42,224 nucleotides of DNA. It comes from Nitrospirales bacterium. GTDB taxonomy: Bacteria > Nitrospirota > Nitrospiria > Nitrospirales > UBA8639. The notes under the pieces are model-generated. The model saw only the letters and a list, made by a program, of their open reading frames with translations, searched no databases and was not told the origin of the DNA. The translations under genes were made by a program, and so were the position numbers. This document shows positions 40,635 through 42,224 of the stretch, piece by piece; position 1 is the first letter of the stretch; each line of letters opens with the position of its first letter. The stretch spans positions 1 through 42,224 of the forward strand of contig BQIW01000037.1 in assembly GCA_021604105.1 (NCBI GenBank), written 5' to 3'.

Positions 40635-40844
40635 CCATCCTTGCCTGTCGGTCAGATAGCACATACACCCTCAACCCAACAGAAAAGACCAGGTTCCCCC
40701 TGTTTTCAACCGCAATCCACAGCATTTCCAACGAAGAAACACCACTGAGCCAGCCCGCAAGTTCCAAAAAATACTGTCGATACAGGCCCAAGCATGACCC
40801 CAGGATGTCTCACCGCATCAGCGGCGAAACGGAGGGCTCAAAAA

Positions 40845-41177
40845 ATGGAACAGATCCGACAGCAACAGCCCACAAAAACATGGCGTCTCTTGGGCCTCAC
40901 AGGCCTGGCCTTCCTGGTCGCGTTCTTCCTGAATGAAGGACAAGCCCGAACGCTGCCCATGCCTTCCCCCAGTCAATACCTCAACGTCCAAAGGACTCAC
41001 CCCACCAACATGACATCAAAGACCCACCCCTTAGAAAAAAATCGTGCATCCCAATCCACGAAATCCACCAACCACCGTGGGGGAGGGTCAAAGGACAGAG
41101 ATCGGGTGGATCCAATACTCAAGAAAAAATTCGGATTAGCCATTTTATTTCTCGGAACGTTGGCAGAAAAGAGCTAA
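40845..41177 (+). CDS. Small membrane-anchored protein of unknown function
   Basis: The start at 40845 is chosen for an excellent GGAGGG eight bases upstream; an in-frame ATG at 40794 lacks one. The 110-residue protein has a short basic lead, one hydrophobic segment (LLGLTGLAFLVAFFL, about residues 15-29), a long polar, Ser/Thr/Lys-rich stretch and a C-terminal hydrophobic patch (FGLAILFLGTL). It could be a bitopic or hairpin membrane protein. I know no homologue. It follows the HD-GYP gene by 210 bases on the same strand. Confidence 0.5.
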   Translation: MEQIRQQQPTKTWRLLGLTGLAFLVAFFLNEGQARTLPMPSPSQYLNVQRTHPTNMTSKTHPLEKNRASQSTKSTNHRGGGSKDRDRVDPILKKKFGLAILFLGTLAEKS

Positions 41178-41272
41178 CACCCTTTTTGGTGATGGCCGAA
41201 TTCTTTCCGGAACGGGGGCACGACCCTATCCACAGGGACAAAGAATTGAGAAAATGCGGATCGGGATGTGAA

Positions 41273-42224
41273 TCACTTTGACATTGAAGGAGGTGAGGAG
41301 TCAGCGGTCAAAAAAGTCGGAGATACATCTTCTAATGCCAACAACAACGCATGCGTCCCGGAACGCCCGTGACCATTGGCTTGGATCGCCATATAGAGCT
41401 TTCGAACGAGTGAAAGCCCTGTCAGAAGTAAGCCCATTCGCTTGGCTTCATCTAACGCCATACCCATATCTTTAATAAAATGTTCCACAAAAAAACCTGC
41501 CTGGAAATCACGTTTCAATATCCGAGGCGCCAGATGGTCAAGTGTCCAACATCCTGCAGCCCCACTGGATATGGAGCGCAACAAGGTTTCTCCATCCAGC
41601 CCGGCTTTGTGGGCATACAATAACGCTTCACATACACCGATCATCGTGCCCGCAATCGTTATTTGATTACAGAGTTTGGCATGTTGCCCGCATCCTGCTT
41701 GACCTTGATACACTAAAGTTTTTCCAAATACGGACAAGATCGGCTTGACCGCTTCAAATGCCTGGGGATCTCCACCCACCATAATGGACAACGTACCATC
41801 TCTAGCCCCAACGTCACCCCCGGAAACCGGCGCGTCAAGCGCCGAGGCAGATTTTGAAGTGGCCAAACTGGCTAATTCACGGGCTAACGTCGGCTCAGAA
41901 GTGGTGAAATCCACGAAGACCTGACCCGGCCGAGCCTGTGACATCAGCCCACCTGGTTGAAGATAAATCCGACGAACATCCTGAGGAAAGCCCACCATGG
42001 TACAAACCACATCGACCTCCGCAGCTACGGCGGCCGGAGACTCTGCCCACCGGGCGCCTTGATCCAACAACACCTGAGCTTTAGAAGGGGTGCGGGTATT
42101 GACCGTCAAGGCATATCCCGCACGAATAAGATGTTCGCACATGGGCGTGCCCATCACTCCAGCACCAATCCATCCGATTCGAACAGGCGAAGGAAGAATA
42201 AGAGGATCGGCCGTAGGGGAAGAG
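41273..42224 (-). CDS. 3-hydroxyisobutyrate dehydrogenase-like NAD(P)-dependent oxidoreductase (partial, 5' end outside window)
   Basis: The frame is open to the right edge, so the start lies outside. The visible N-terminal part includes RIGWIGAGVMGTPM, the GxGxxG dinucleotide-binding turn, showing that an internal GTG/ATG start near 42157 would destroy the Rossmann fold and is wrong. APVSGGDVGARDGTLSIMVGG is the substrate-binding signature of beta-hydroxyacid dehydrogenases, and NQITIAGTMIGVCEAL follows the position of the catalytic Lys (AKLCN). Relatives reduce tartronate or glyoxylate semialdehydes, succinic semialdehyde or similar. Substrate is not readable. About 317 residues are present, so it is nearly complete. 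Confidence 0.9.
   Translation of the reverse strand, partial: SSPTADPLILPSPVRIGWIGAGVMGTPMCEHLIRAGYALTVNTRTPSKAQVLLDQGARWAESPAAVAAEVDVVCTMVGFPQDVRRIYLQPGGLMSQARPGQVFVDFTTSEPTLARELASLATSKSASALDAPVSGGDVGARDGTLSIMVGGDPQAFEAVKPILSVFGKTLVYQGQAGCGQHAKLCNQITIAGTMIGVCEALLYAHKAGLDGETLLRSISSGAAGCWTLDHLAPRILKRDFQAGFFVEHFIKDMGMALDEAKRMGLLLTGLSLVRKLYMAIQANGHGRSGTHALLLALEDVSPTFLTADSSPPSMSK

Noticed and set aside
41273-42157. Start of the dehydrogenase at 42157
   Set aside because: The frame continues upstream to the window edge and encodes the GxGxxG nucleotide-binding turn needed for the fold.

Overview
The window looks like a chromosomal stretch of a Gram-negative, cytochrome-rich chemolithotroph, most probably a Nitrospira-type member of the Nitrospirota. 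This rests on gene style only (TonB receptors, a cytochrome P460, a MauG-type peroxidase, a fused VKOR-thioredoxin, a Slp lipoprotein, TadE/TadG-like proteins, base composition near one half); there is no rRNA or marker gene, so the assignment is tentative.

Layout. 1-8.1 kb: an envelope island read on the + strand, with the barrel of a TonB-dependent receptor cut by the window edge, ExbD, two small exported His/Cys proteins, an excisionase-type HTH protein, an unknown exported protein, a cytochrome P460, a DsbA-like oxidoreductase, VKOR-thioredoxin and a small lipoprotein. 8.2-11.9 kb: three minus-strand exported proteins (unknown, diheme peroxidase, DsrE-like). 11.9-13.5 kb: decayed DNA with a repeat and the tail of a PepSY protein. 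13.5-19.5 kb: a tripartite RND efflux operon (pump, outer-membrane lipoprotein, adaptor). 20.5-25.2 kb: BNR-repeat protein, TlpA-like thioredoxin, a third His/Cys protein and a complete TonB receptor. 26-31 kb: a cupredoxin-like exported protein, a TPR protein and a VWA/TadG-TadE-TadE cluster. 31.4-42.2 kb: more ordinary genes (phosphotransferase/P-loop fusion, cytochrome c with a DUF5666-like partner, Slp lipoprotein, response regulator, HAD phosphatase, secreted Lon-type S16 protease, HD-GYP protein, and a 3-hydroxyisobutyrate-dehydrogenase-like enzyme that runs off the right edge).

The most unusual content has three parts. (1) There are three divergent copies of a small exported protein with a His cluster, a C-[ST]-W-[AT]-C-[HQ] motif and a C-terminal R-[GA]-P-P tail; two lie near ExbD and one lies between a TlpA and a TonB receptor. 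(2) A 32-nt motif occurs six times, always in the + orientation. Four copies precede genes of the exported redox/metal set: the second His/Cys protein, P460, the leader-DsbA unit and the cupredoxin-like protein. Two copies head a repeat of about 185 nt that codes for nothing obvious. (3) That repeat ends in a strong hairpin whose loop carries ACCTCCTT, identical to the anti-Shine-Dalgarno end of 16S rRNA. A third hairpin of this type, with a compensatory base-pair change, follows the P460 gene. Together these suggest an undescribed envelope metal/thiol regulon that may include small structured RNAs. The sequence patterns are seen directly; the regulon and RNA functions are inference.
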